Shown one piece after another: positions 10,840 through 21,689 of a stretch of 64,000 nucleotides of DNA. The notes beneath the pieces are model-generated. The model ran no database searches and was not told the DNA's origin. It saw nothing but the letters and a program-made list of their open reading frames with translations. A program made the position numbers and the translations under genes. This DNA comes from Pegoplata infirma. Lineage: Eukaryota > Arthropoda > Insecta > Diptera > Anthomyiidae. The stretch spans positions 12,858,330-12,922,329 of the forward strand of contig OY992538.1 of the NCBI GenBank assembly GCA_963921195.1, read 5' to 3'. How positions within the stretch are numbered: position 1 is the first letter of the stretch; each line of letters opens with the position of its first letter.

Positions 10840-11800
10840 AAAATGGAGGACATCTTCAGGGCGCAAACATCGCTTAAGGTTTGCATCCGTAGTGAATTAT
10901 TTTTAATATAAAAACAAGTAAGAAAGTTATAGTCGGTCAAGACCGACCATATGATACCCTACACCAATGTTTTCGGAAAATGGGTCCCAAGTCGAAACAT
11001 GGACCGATTGTATCTGTCTTTTGTTAGATTTTTATTTAGTGCTGAAAACACACACAGATCAAATTTTAGTGGAATTGGTTTATTTTTTTGTCAATAAACC
11101 AATTTAACTGAATATCGGTCGAAATTTTTATATGGGGAACTAAGTCCAAAAATGTCGAATTATATTCCGATTTGATTAGGTTACTGAAGTACACGTTTAA
11201 CACCTTAAAATAAAATTTTTATCAAATATTTCCATTTTTATGAATTTTGATTGAATTATGTTAATATCGGGAAGGTGGTTTTTATGGGGACTACCAGAAG
11301 GACTGACCCGATTCCTTTGAAATTTGGAGTGGTGATTTGTGTATACAAAATTTGATTACTTGCTGAATTTAAAAGCGATCTCTATTTTAATACGGTTATT
11401 AGAGTCATTTAAGCCGAATCCAAAGGGGTCGTTTGTATGGGGGCTAGGTCATAACATGGACCGATTTTCTCCAATTTCAATAGGCTTCGTCCTTGGGCCA
11501 AAAGATGCTTAAGTTTCAAATTTCAAGTCAATTGCGACCTGAATCGTGCTTAAACCAATAGATGGCCAGACTGACGGACATCGACATTCTGAGTCGATCG
11601 GTATACTTGAAGGTAGGTCTAGGACCAATATTTCGGGTAGTTACAAACATCAGCACACACTCATTATACCCTGTACCACAGAGTGGTGTAGGGTATAAAA
11701 AGTATAATAATAATAAAAAAATATTTTTTTTAAAAAATGCACTACGGATGCAAACTTTAGGAGCTGGTGTCGCCCTGAAGATGATCTCCAATTTTTTTAT
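10840..11800. mobile_element. Foldback element with DINE-B inside
   Basis: Inverted arms CATCTTCAGGGCG and GGTTTGCATCCGTAGTG (10848-10893) face CACTACGGATGCAAACTTT and CGCCCTGAAGATG (11742-11792). The DINE-B copy 10912-11702 occupies the middle. Confidence 0.7.
10912..11702 (+). repeat. DINE-like repeat, subfamily B
   Basis: Starts AAAACAAGTAAGAAAGTTAT, then GTCGGTCAAGACCGACCATA. Ends CCCTGTACCACAGAGTGGTG with TAGGGTATAAAAA. Same architecture as the main family but distinct sequence; a second fragment lies at 45060-45192. Confidence 0.75.
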
Positions 11801-11945
11801 TTTTTTCCCGTAGAGGGTATAAAATATCAGGCAAATTCTTAGTGAGGAGTATTTTTGATTCGGCAAATCAGATTTTTTTTTGATTTTTTCAATTTATATA
11901 ATTAACCTTACTATATTTTTTGTTTGTTCTTTTTTTTACTTCCAG

Positions 11946-12137
11946 GACTTGGACGATTTACCATCACTTATCCAAATACTACTGCACATAAATATAGATG
12001 TCGTTCCAATATTACAACCCATTTTTATGGGCCTTTACGTAGTTTTAGCTTTATATAGTTTCCTTAAGATCTATTTATTATTAAGTCGTAAAACCTATAG
12101 TGATATTTTTTGCAAATGTTGCAAACGTAGCAAGTAA
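11946..12137 (+). CDS. CD36-family receptor, C-terminal exon with transmembrane helix
   Basis: Last coding exon, phase 0, after a pyrimidine-rich tract and CCAG. It reads DLDDLPSLIQILLHINIDVV, then a hydrophobic helix (about PIFMGLYVVLALYSFLKIYL) and a short basic, cysteine-rich cytoplasmic tail ending CKCCKRSK. This is the standard CD36 topology: second membrane span and a tail with likely palmitoylated cysteines. The stop is TAA at 12135-12137. The bases around the stop (CAAGTAAGT) also form a good splice donor, so a longer tail isoform cannot be excluded. Joining to the 5655 exon gives 849 nt, exactly 283 codons including the stop. Confidence 0.88.
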   Translation, partial: DLDDLPSLIQILLHINIDVVPILQPIFMGLYVVLALYSFLKIYLLLSRKTYSDIFCKCCKRSK

Positions 12138-12186
12138 GTTAGTAAATAAGTAAGCACTACGCCATTTTGTTTTTTAGTTATAATTT

Positions 12187-12192
12187 AATAAA
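12187..12192 (+). promoter_or_regulatory. Polyadenylation signal of CD36-family gene
   Basis: AATAAA 50 nt after the stop codon. It lies a few bases from the reverse-complement signal used by the convergent chemosensory gene. Confidence 0.6.
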
Positions 12193-12195
12193 TCT

Positions 12196-12201
12196 TTTAT
12201 T
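12196..12201 (-). promoter_or_regulatory. Candidate polyadenylation signal of chemosensory protein gene
   Basis: TTTATT on the + strand, i.e. AATAAA on the - strand, about 165 nt after the CSP stop codon. If used, the 3' UTRs of the two convergent genes overlap or abut. Confidence 0.4.
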
Positions 12202-12364
12202 TTACAATTTTATTCAAATATTTTTTTTTGTATGAAGGTGGTTTCAAAATGTAGTTTACACATATAAAAAGAAAATGATGAGAAATTTTGGATAGATCTA
12301 GATTGGTATGTTTTTTAAATCTAAATCTCAATATTGTATAAATTAAATTCGTTGATGTAATTTG

Positions 12365-12546
12365 TTAATTTTTAATATGTTTTTCATATTTTGCTCTGTA
12401 GCTACCGTTGGGATCATATTTATCCAAAAGTAATTTCCATTCACCGGCTCTATTGTTTCTCAAAAAGGTAATGACTTTTTGGGAATTTTTCTTTTGAATG
12501 TCAGTACATTTTGAGCATTCGCTTTGTAAAGCATCAGGTAAAAGTT
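12365..12546 (-). CDS. Chemosensory protein (CSP/OS-D family), exon 2
   Basis: C-terminal exon of an insect chemosensory protein, small secreted carriers of hydrophobic ligands. Read on the - strand it follows a TTTCAG acceptor and encodes LLPDALQSECSKCTDIQKKN, then a helix with EWKLLLDKYDPNGSY, ending KHIKN and TAA. These are the family blocks 'LP.AL...C.KC' and 'W..L..KYDP.G.Y'. The Lys codon is split by the intron as A|AA. The exon supplies the third and fourth conserved cysteines. Its stop lies 227 bp from that of the convergent CD36-type gene. Confidence 0.93.
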
Positions 12547-12948
12547 CTGAAAGGTAAACAGAAGAAAATTAAAATGTTAGAAGATTTTTTTTTATATTTA
12601 GAAAAATTCTTAAAATAATAGATAATTTTGTACAAGTATTTCAGAAATATTTAGTTGTGTTTGTAAAATTATTTAAAAATCATGTAATATTTTTTTCCTA
12701 AATTCGTAAAAAAAATGGAAATGGTGTTTTTAACATAATTTGGTACAAATAAAGAAAAAAATTCAAGAACCGGGAAACCGGTACCGATTCCCGATAATAC
12801 CTAGAACCAGGAATACCGGCATTACCGGTACTACGGTACTGGCCGTTGGATCTAGTATAAACTTCTCACACTCAAAAAAAGTGAACTAAAAACTGTAAAA
12901 ATTAACTAAATTTTGAGAAAAATAGGGAATGATTTGACTCCAAAGATT
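12547..12948. other. CSP intron, short CCGGTA repeats
   Basis: No gene. 12770-12850 has a run of CCGGTA-type motifs (ACCGGTACCG, ACCGGCATTACCGGTACTAC), GC-rich against the background, possibly a microsatellite or a small element. Confidence 0.4.
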
Positions 12949-13333
12949 TTTATACCCTCCAACTGCAGTATGGGGGTATATTCACTTCGTCATTCCGTGT
13001 GTAATGCATCAAAATATCGGTCTAGGACCCCATAAAGTATATATATTTATGATCAGTGATCGATTCTAAGGCATTCTAGCGATGTCATTCCGTCTGTCCA
13101 TCCGTCCGTCCATCTGTATTTAACACGATGCAGTCCAAAATAAAAAAGCTAGACTCCCGAAATTTGGTACGAATATGTCTTATGTTCCTAGGCAGGTCAA
13201 GTTCATAAATGAACAAAATCGGAGCAGGGGGAAAAAAGTTTCCCCTTAAAGAACTAAACCAACCTCTGAAAAATACCATTTTTTTTACATAATTTTTTGT
13301 GTTTTTGGTTAACAAATGCAACTTTTTTATGTT
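12949..13333 (-). repeat. DINE-like repeat, reverse, partial
   Basis: Reverse of the 3' block: TATACCCTCCAACTGCAGTA, GGACCCCATAAAGTATATAT, GTCCATCCGTCCGTCCAT. It carries the uninterrupted version of the 225-1436 copy around 13170-13290. Confidence 0.75.
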
Positions 13334-13589
13334 ACAAGTAGTTCAAAGTCCTGCATTTGGGCCCAGAGAATTAAAAATTGTCATTTTTTTTTGGTCCGCC
13401 TCTCTTTTGTCGGCGTGGATTAAAACAAATTGTTTAAATAATGACTAACTTGTATTTCTTTAGTGCAAAAAGCATGGTGCAAAAAGCATAAACATATATT
13501 TCGAGTGAAAGTTTGCCCCCCCCAATTACCACTAGCGACACCCCCCAAAAAAAACCCCCCTGCATTTTTTTTTTTTTACTAGGCCTAAA

Positions 13590-14235
13590 CCTTATGTGGT
13601 ACCAATTTGAGGCCAATCGGATTAAATTAACCCGTGGCGCCCGGCGGTCAAAGTTTTGGATTTTTGAAAAATTAAAAAAATAAAAATAATAAACAATAAA
13701 TATACATATCTTTCGACACATAACACTTGTTAATTTTGATGCGCTGAGCAGGAATATCAAAAAAAAATTTAAATCGGCAGAACCGTTTTCGAGATATCGC
13801 TATTTGAAATTTGCAAAAAAAATGGCGGTTTTTTCCTACGTTCAAGAAATTTAAAAAAAAGTCTCAAAACATCATTCTGTCGACCCTTTGATAAAGCTTG
13901 AGACAATCTTTCATTTACAACAAATTTGAGCCAAATCCGATCATTTGAACCTGTGGCGCCTTTCGATCAAAGTTTTGGGCTTTTGGAAAATTTCCACCAA
14001 AATTTTGGATTTTTGAAAATGAAAAAAAAAAAATATCTTGCGGTATTTATTTTTTAAAATTTTAGCATGCTGAATACGAAAATCAAAAAATTTAAAAAAT
14101 CGGTCGAGCGGTTTTCGAGATAGCACTGTGGGCCAGCATCCCTGAATTTTGGCCATAAATAGACCGCTTAACCTATATGTCAAAAAAGTATTGCATATGG
14201 GTGTTAAAGGATCGCTGATCACGATTCTGGAAAAA
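13590..14235 (+). repeat. Dispersed GATATCGC repeat
   Basis: Blocks AACCGTTTTCGAGATATCGC, ATTTGAGCCAAATCCGATCA and TAGCATGCTGAATACGAA, as at 2390-3200. Ends near 14235, where the next tandem repeat begins. Confidence 0.6.
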
Positions 14236-14239
14236 AAAT

Positions 14240-14880
14240 TTCAAAATTCAAAATGGCGGATCCAAAATGGCGGGCATGATTTTTTAATTCTTTGTTTATT
14301 GTGTTTAATATAATCATTATCGATGTGTTTGGGGTCGTTAATAACGAATACGAGCTCAGATTTTTAATATTCAAAATGGCGGATCCAATATGGCGACAAA
14401 TTTAAATTTAAGATTTTTTATACGTTGTCTCTTTTGGCCAAAAACTTCGATTTTAATGGTTTTTCGGATGTTAAAACTGATTTTGGAATTAAATATTTGA
14501 AATTCAAAATGGCGGATCCAATATGGCGAATATGCTTTTGTAATTCTTAGCTAATTGTACTTAAATTAGTCATTTTTGATGTATTTAGGGTCGGTAATTA
14601 CGAATATGAGCTCAGATTTTTTAAATTCAAAATGGCGGATCCAATATGGCGTCAAATAAAACATTAAGGTTTTTTCTATGTTGTCTGATTTCGATGGTTT
14701 TCCAGATGCCAAATCTGATTTTAAAATCAAATATTCAAAATAGCGGATCCAATATGGCGGACAAGATATTTAAATTATTGATTAATGTTTCAAAATATCA
14801 CTAGGAAATGATTGCGCAACACGAATACGAACTCAGATTTTTTGAAATAAAAATGGCGGATCCAAAATTTAGGACATAGC
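14240..14880. repeat. ~125-bp tandem repeat with AATGGCGGATCC
   Basis: TTCAAAATGGCGGATCCAAT with ATGGCG following recurs at about 14250, 14374, 14503, 14627, 14735 and 14852, spaced about 105-130 bp. Intervening bases are also related (CGAATACGAGCTCAGATTTT three times). Six units of a minisatellite; no ORF. Confidence 0.8.
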
Positions 14881-15642
14881 TTTTTAATAAAATGTACAAT
14901 CAAGCTCTTTGTCTCCCGCTCTTAATATTTTGGAAGTTTTTAACAGAAGGTACGAAAACTGTTAGACGAGGAAAATACGATAATGTTAAATTAACATTGT
15001 TGGTTTGACAAATAATGCTAACTTTTTATATTGAAAAGGCGTTTAATAAATTTTGAAAAAATGTATCAATTTATAATTATTATGGTATTATTATTTAAGA
15101 AATACCTTTAAAAGTGTTTAAAACAAATTCTCAGCAAATAAAAAGTCATTGGATTTCCCGTTAATCCACAAAAAAAAATTTTTTTTGCAGCTAGATGAAA
15201 AAACACGCTAGCTTTAGTCTGAAAATCGCCAAATTGCAACACTTTTTTTTTTTATATCGAACTTAAAGGATTTTTTTTGGTTTGATGAAACGTCCAGTTC
15301 GATGGCGGACTTAGCAAAGGGAATTTAAGAGAGGGTTTAACAGAAGAAGGGAGACTTCACATATCTTTAAGTATTGATAGTCTTTGGTACAATGTTTACA
15401 TTTTTAGGTTTTATAAATCCCTCTTTTTGCTTTTATCAGAAGATTTTAATAAAATATTTCTCTTTTAAATACGTCAAAAAGTTCATATATTCAGTGGCTC
15501 ATTTAAGAGAGAACTTTTTTATTTCAAATTAGCATTTGCCATCCTAAATGTACAAATAATGCTACTAGCTTACAATTTTGTAAAAAATATCAAAAATGCC
15601 CGCTTAAATGCGTTACCAGCTTTAATGTTTAGCACTAGAGAT
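14881..15642. other. Unassigned intronic sequence
   Basis: AT-rich sequence of the CSP intron. No coding frame, RNA gene or delimited repeat seen. Confidence 0.5.
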
Positions 15643-15995
15643 GGACGCTGGTCACGTAAATTACGCGTGATAGAAAGTGAGCGTGATTTTTTGTTCGTGA
15701 GTGATAAGTGAGTGATACATTTTTTTTCGTGAGTGATTAGTAGTGAGTGCAATTTTTTTGCGTAAGTCAAAATTATTTAATTTATTGATTCAGTTTTTAC
15801 ATTTTTTTTCGTGTTTTAAATGTTTAGCGTGAGTTACGAGTGAGCGTGAGTCACACGTGAGTGGTTTTTGTTTACTCACGTAAATAGTGAGTAAGTGTGA
15901 GAAAAAAAAATGATTGTGTAAATTATGTTTTTTTTTTGCGTGAGCGTGAGTCAACGTGAGTCAAAATTCACTCACGTGCCAATCACCACTTATCA
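15643..15995. repeat. GTGAGCGTGA minisatellite element, copy 2
   Basis: Starts TAGAGATGGACGCTGGTCAC and runs through degenerate GTGAGTGATAAGTGAGTG units to ATTCACTCACGTGCC. The TAGAGATGG start mirrors the CCATCTCTA end of copy 3, suggesting terminal inverted repeats. Confidence 0.7.
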
Positions 15996-16285
15996 CGCCA
16001 ATGTTGTCAAAGTGGGACATTTTTTATTAGAAATCAATAGAAACAAAAATATCAAAAAAATGTTGAAGTTCCATTTTAGGGCATATCTAAACGTCATATT
16101 TTGGTTTATTGCCTCTAGATCAAAAGTTTATGAACGGTCGCACAGGGTCGCAAAAATGTAAATAGAATACATTGTCAGAGACAGATCGTAATTCGAGGTT
16201 TGTCAATATCGTTTGGACTTTTTTGGACTTTGGTGTTGAAAAAAGGGGGATTTCAACAAAAGTATGAATTTCCATAATTTATTTA

Positions 16286-17405
16286 AAAACAAGTAGAAAA
16301 TTTAAATTCGACTTGGCCGAATCTATGAATACCCTCCACAATATTAACCAAGGCATAGATTAAAAATAGTGTATTCATTTGCATATTTATTATGCCAACG
16401 CTCAACCATATAAAAGAATCCACGTGTACATATGTACATGCAACCATACATACATATTTGTTACTATTAGTAATATACTTAAACAAGCAAACAAACATAT
16501 GGCAACTCATTTTTAGCTATTAGTAAAACAACAACAACCATCATCATCTTTACTCTATGACTAAAACAACAACAAAAATAAAATGGTGTTGTTTATATTG
16601 AAACTCACCTCAATATATTTACATACAAAAACAAAAAAAAATAACGGTTTTTTTCTGACTACACTACAATAACAACGATAATACAAATGCAATCAAACAA
16701 CAAAAAAATTAAACCACGTGGAATTTATTACACCTCATTTTGATTTGCTTGTAACTTCTTAACCCCTAAACCGATTTTGCCATATTTCATACCAAAATGA
16801 TCAGAAATACGTACAGAACAATAAAATATGTACCAATTTTAAATTTCGCTTAAATACATTTACCAATAGTCGAGATAAAGCATTTTAAAATTTTTCGGTA
16901 ACACCACAGGTGCCACGCCCCATTGTCCACTTCCGCCCACATTTTGTGTGTGGGTTAGAAATGATAAAATAACAACCTATACCAAGTTTCGTTCATATTC
17001 ATTCAACAGATGTCAAGTTATACCATTTTTATTGCGTGAAATACCCAAAAAATTTAGAGGTACCTTTACCTTTTCACTCATAACTTTTGAACCACTGGAC
17101 CGATTTGGCTGAAATGCAATACCAACCTGACCAGCCGAATGACAAATATATATGCCAAACTTCAGCAGCCTCTGTAAAGCCTTTCAAAAGTTAGCGTGTT
17201 TTCTACGGACGGACAGACAGACAGACAGACGGACGGACGGACGGACGGACGGACGGACGGACGGACATCGCTAGATCGACTTAAAATCGATCGAGGATCA
17301 TGAATATATATACTTTATGGTGTCCTAGACCAATATTTCGATGTGTTACAAACGGAATGACAAACTTATATATACCCTCTATCACTAGAGTGGAGGGTAT
17401 AAAAA
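16286..17405 (+). repeat. DINE-like repeat with long (GGAC)n tract
   Basis: 5' end AAAACAAGTAGAAAATTTAA with GACTTGGCCGAATCTATGAA. The middle differs from the reference and has CAACAACAAC tracts. It then has CTTTTGAACCACTGGACCGA, (GACA)n(GGAC)n at 17205-17265, and the 3' hairpin ending 17405. Confidence 0.8.
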
Positions 17406-17723
17406 TAAGCTCATAGCATACTTTTTGGCAGTTTATCTCATGTATTGGACAAACAGATATGTCTTTAGGAGAACTACGCCGAAAATTTGAAAAAATATTG
17501 TGTCGAAGTACAAAAAAAAATTATTTGTTTTATAAATAAAAAATATAAAAAAATCCCAAACTTTGACTTTAACCTCATGCAAAAAAAAAAACTTTGAGCT
17601 ATAATTAAAAGATATTAAAGATGGACAAAATTCAACATGTCGACATTCCGAAAAAATATTTTTAAATATGTGTTGCCTTACAGACCTTATTGGCCAAAAA
17701 ATGGAAATCCTGGCCCACAGTGG

Positions 17724-19362
17724 ATAGGTTAGGTTAGGTTGTAAGTGGCTGCTGACGTTTTACGTCAACACACGTAGACTCTGAGGTCCATTGTGATACC
17801 ACGGGACCGTAATAGGTTTCCCTACTAGTCCCTGTCGTTAAACCAGTTTGAGCTTCTTATGAAACTCCTTAGATATTGAATTTTGACATCCGACAAATCA
17901 GAAAGATCATACAGCTCCCTAGATCCCAGTAAAGCAAGTCTCTGACCAGAAAGTGCCGGGCAATGGCAAATAAAGTGTTCGATAGTTTCCAGCTCCTCTT
18001 CATCCATGCAACTTCGGCAAAAGTCATTCGACGGCACATTTAACCGCTCTGCGTGCTTCCCTATAAGACAGTGTCCGGTAATTATAGAAACCACCGTCGA
18101 AATCTCACCTCTTGGAAGCGATATCAGCTCACTTGTGCGCCCCTGATTAATGCTCGTAATTTCAAGGAGTAGGTAACTATTGGTGTAAAATACCTAACAG
18201 ATATCTTTGCCTAGCCGGTAAATTAACATTGAAAACTATAGTTACCTAAGAGGTAACTTAACGAAATTTTTCTTACACGGTAGATATCTATGCACTACTA
18301 GTTATCTGCTTGTTGAAATTACGGCTATAAGAGAAGGCCAAATCAGTCGTGTTGTCTCTCACGTCCATCCATTTGCCCATCTTTGATTAGTCTCCGTCGC
18401 AGAACAAAGCCATTGGTTTTGCTTGCAAGTTTCTAGAGGCATACCAACACATTCCAATTCTGTTGGAACCTGTAAGGTAGTTCCTAGTCTTGCAAGCTCA
18501 TCGGCTTTGCAATTCCCTGGAATGTATCTGTGCCCTGGGACCCATATGAGTCGTATGTTAAACTGCTTGGCCATCTCATTTAAAGACGTGCGGCTGTTAA
18601 GGGCAGATCTTGTTTTCAGAAACATTGAATTCAGGGACTTGACCGCGGCTTGACTGTCGGTATAGATGTTGACTGCGGTTGTAGACAAGACATTGCAGCT
18701 CAACCAGTCAGCCACTTCCTTTATTGCCAGGATCTCTGCCTGGTAAACACTGCAATGACCTGGCAATCTTCAAACCAGGATCAATCCAAGCTCTTCCGAA
18801 TAGACTCCAAAGCCCACTTGTTTGTGCAGCCTAGATCCATCTGTGTAAAAATTTATGGTGGCTCCACTACCCGGAATGTCCCCCATCCAAGACTCCCTGG
18901 ATGGTATCATAGTAGTAAAGTGGCGCTCAAAGAGGCTCATAGAGGGAGCACAGTCCACATTTTGTGGTATTGTTATCTTCTTCAAGATCGCGATATGGCC
19001 ACAATCGCTGCTCCTCCATTTCAGCGTGCTATTAAGTCGCATTGCCGACGCAGCCGCATACTACCTACCCAATATGTCCAATGGTATCAGGTGAAGGAGG
19101 ATTTCTAATGCAGCCGTAGGTGTAGTACGAAGAGCACCAGTGATGCACATCGACGCCATTCTCTGTATCTTCGTGATAAAGACACAGTTCGCTTTTGTTT
19201 CTAAAGTAGGCCACCAGACAACGATTCCAAACAGCAAAATTGGACGCACCACTGCTGTATAGATCCAATGAACGACTTGAGGGCTAAAACCCCATCGTTT
19301 TCCAATGGCCCGTTTACAAGAATATAAAGCAATCGTTGCTTTTCTTACCCGTTCCTCAATAT
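17724..19362 (-). pseudogene. Non-LTR retrotransposon fragment (RT thumb, RNase H, CCHC-like tail)
   Basis: Degenerate 3' part of a LINE of the I/LOA type, where RNase H follows reverse transcriptase. On the - strand one frame runs from about 19362. It holds an RT C-terminus (YTAVVRPILLFGIVVWWP, GALRTTPTAALEILL), then RNase H with all four acidic positions visible (FYTDGS, YQAEILAI, YTDSQAA, CKADELA) and the GH..PGN motif. The end has a cysteine/histidine cluster typical of these ORF2 tails (CRSCMDEEE, HFICHCPAL). The frame is kept but broken by a TAG at 19061-19063, a TGA at 18770-18772 and a small inserted hairpin near 18170-18315. The 3' end carries (CCTAA)-like repeats (GGTTAGGTTAGG on +, 17727-17740). 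Dead copy, 5'-truncated, in the same direction as the CSP gene whose intron it occupies. Confidence 0.9.
18170..18315. mobile_element. Small foldback insertion in the LINE
   Basis: Between the RNase H domain and the cysteine tail the LINE frame is interrupted by sequence that folds on itself: AGGTAACTA, ATACCTAACAGATATCT and TAGTTACCTAAGAGGTAACT on one side, TACACGGTAGATATCTATG on the other. Ends are approximate and no target duplication was resolved. Confidence 0.45.
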
Positions 19363-20248
19363 TAGGGGCTCGAGACCCCGACAGATGTGTAGAGCTAGGC
19401 TATTCCATATTTTGTAGTACTTTCTTTTGAAAATTTCATCCGTTTCGCTCTACCTAGCTTAGTTTTTGAAATATCAGCTTTTTGAATTTTTAACTAAATT
19501 ATAAGTAAATGAACTAAACTTTGTTTCTCATAGTTAAGAAAATGTCTTATTTTTTAGTTAAATTTAACTAAATTTTAGGAAAATTCGTGATAAATTTTCA
19601 AAGATATTTTCCTTAATATTAGTCTTTTTTTCAGTGCAATCTATGGAAAATTTCTTCTAAACTTTACTAAAAAAAAATGCCAATGAAAAACCTAAATTAA
19701 GATTTGGAAGGGCTCGGACTCGGTGGCTTCAGATTGTTAAGAAAATTGTTATCAACAAAACAATAGATGAATTTTTTTTTTTAATAAAAAATATGAACCT
19801 TCTCAATTTTACCCCTATAGGGTGAACAATTTTGGGAGGTTATAATAACGACCTTGCGAAATGTTAGTTTGTTGGTCAGAATAACTTTTAGAGTCAATTA
19901 TGCGAGGTCCTTTAAATTTGTAGGTATTTTATGTACCTGGTCCATGTTTGGACTGCGGAACCATTTTCCGGCAATCACTGGTGTGGGTATAAAATGGTTG
20001 GTAAGGACAGCCTTAAATGTTCTTACTTGCTTTTTTTTATTATTTCGATTTCCATAAATTGTATTATAAAACCTACTAAACAAAAAAGATGTTCCAAAAA
20101 AAATGCCTGGCTAGTTAATAATTCAAATGTCAAACTGCTTTTATATTGTGGTCCTATCACTTATATTTTCAAAGATATAATACTTTAAAGTTTTTCTGGT
20201 CATAAAACTTTTTTTCAAAAGTAGCCTAAATTTAGGTTGTGGTCAAAT
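19363..20248. other. CSP intron, unassigned repeats
   Basis: GACCCCGACAGATGTGTAGA at 19373 recurs at 32131, and AACTAAATTTTA-type sequence recurs near 31320 and 35990. No gene; translations here show no homology I recognise. Confidence 0.5.
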
Positions 20249-20280
20249 TTAACTTTTCAATTTATAAAAAAAAAACTTAC

Positions 20281-20473
20281 TTTTTAATTCACGTCCTTCG
20301 GATGTGCAAGGTCCTTTATCCATTAAACATTTAATGTAATTGTTTAAGGTACGCTCGCTTTGCAAAACAGTATCAACATCAACATTATCGAATCTACTGG
20401 TGTAAGACTTTTCAGCTGTGGCCAAAGCCAAGCATACAGTAGCAACCAATAAACAGGCTAAAGTTGTCTTCAT
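20281..20473 (-). CDS. Chemosensory protein (CSP/OS-D family), exon 1 with signal peptide
   Basis: Start codon at 20473 gives a 20-residue signal peptide (MKTTLACLLVATVCLALATA), then the mature N-terminus EKSYTSRFDNVDVDTVLQSE. CLMDKGPC follows and the exon ends GRELK at a GTAAGT donor. Spliced to 12546-12365 the product is 124 residues, the usual CSP size. The mature cysteines fall at positions 29, 36, 55 and 58, spacing CX6CX18CX2C, the diagnostic CSP pattern forming two small disulphide loops. The intron is 7.7 kb, very long for this family, and contains a LINE, a DINE copy and other repeats. It may correspond to the Drosophila PebIII/Phk group, but orthology was not tested. An upstream in-frame TTG lies before a splice acceptor and is not the start. 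Confidence 0.94.
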
Positions 20474-21375
20474 TATGTTGGTCGATATATCTGAAATCAA
20501 GAAAGAAAAGCATAAATTTAAAACTTTCAGTTTTTATTTTTTGGTTTTTACAAAAAATTATGAAACATATTAAGAGTAATCGCCAGTAGCGATAACATGT
20601 TTCGTAAGTTTTTTTTATAGAAATTTGATTTTTTTTTTTTTTAATGAAAAATTTCTGGGTAAACTTATGAAACATGTTATAGTAACTGGGGAACTGAAAT
20701 ATACAAGATGTGTGACAGGTTTTTTTTTCCTCTTCTTGTTAATTTTTTATTTGTATGCCAACCCAATTCGTTCAAATATATATTGTGAAATGCAATCGCG
20801 ATTTAAATTATTATATAATATTGTCCGTTTATGGCAGGTAGCCTTTTTTAGAGCCACATTTGAAGGTACTATTTATAATGTTAATTAAATTGTAATAAGT
20901 TAACATAGTTTTAATTTTTCTTAAAAACACTTTAGAAAAAAAAAATCAAATATATTACAATTTTAAAACCTGTAATGAATACAAAACACAAATTTACACA
21001 ATTTTTTGTTTACACTACCAAACTGCCTTATAAGAAAAAATTACTTTGTAATTTAAAATTTTTTTTTGGAAATTTTTTAATAAACACTTCTAAACGTATA
21101 TAAAAATATTAAAAATTTTTAATTTAACTTCATGACTGGTTTTGTAAACAAATTGATATTTTATTCTAATTTTTCAAGAAATTCTTATTTTTTAATTATA
21201 TCTAGAAATTCACACTTTTCACTTTTTTTGGGGGGTTTTTTCAAAAAATCTTTTTTTTTTTTTTTTTTGTTATTAATTTTTTTCACACTTTTTTTTGTTT
21301 AAAATAAAAAAATATTTTATCATGACTTACATTTTTTTTGATAACTGTTATGTTTAAAGGCTTAAACAATATTAC
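20474..21375 (-). other. CSP 5' leader: UTR intron and non-coding first exon (predicted)
   Basis: Immediately before the CSP start codon the - strand reads TTGATTTCAG followed by 17 bases and ATG, a good acceptor with its boundary at 20490/20491. A GTAAGT donor at 21330-21325 lies about 45 nt downstream of the predicted transcription start, so a short non-coding exon (about 21375-21331) and an intron of about 840 bp (21330-20491) are likely. This is inferred from splice-site consensus only. Confidence 0.5.
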
Positions 21376-21398
21376 ACTCAATTTGAATTTGTTAAGTC

Positions 21399-21406
21399 TT
21401 TATATA
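21399..21406 (-). promoter_or_regulatory. TATA box of the chemosensory protein gene
   Basis: The - strand reads GGTATATAAAGAC, a canonical TATATAAA box. Start of transcription would fall near 21375, just upstream of the predicted 5' UTR exon. TATA promoters are common in abundant, tissue-specific secreted proteins. Confidence 0.55.
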
Positions 21407-21689
21407 CCAAATGAATTACTACATATACACTGTAAAAAAAAATGAAATGATTAATTACAAACAAAAAAAAAATTAATATGAGCAAAAAAATTAGTATTAT
21501 TAAAAAATTACATAACAAGTTTGATTGAAACCTAAAACTGGCATCAATATTTTTTTTTTAAATATTTATTAGACCAAAGTTTGCTCTCCAAAAGTGTAGT
21601 GTAGTCAAAAAAATTTTACTGCAATAGTTTTTGGGGTTTCAACTGCAGCAAAAATTGTTTGCTATATTTAGCAGGAAAATATACTGAAA

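Noticed and set aside
18423..19108. Plus-strand frames over the LINE
   Set aside because: Antisense to RNase H; the - strand frame carries the catalytic motifs.
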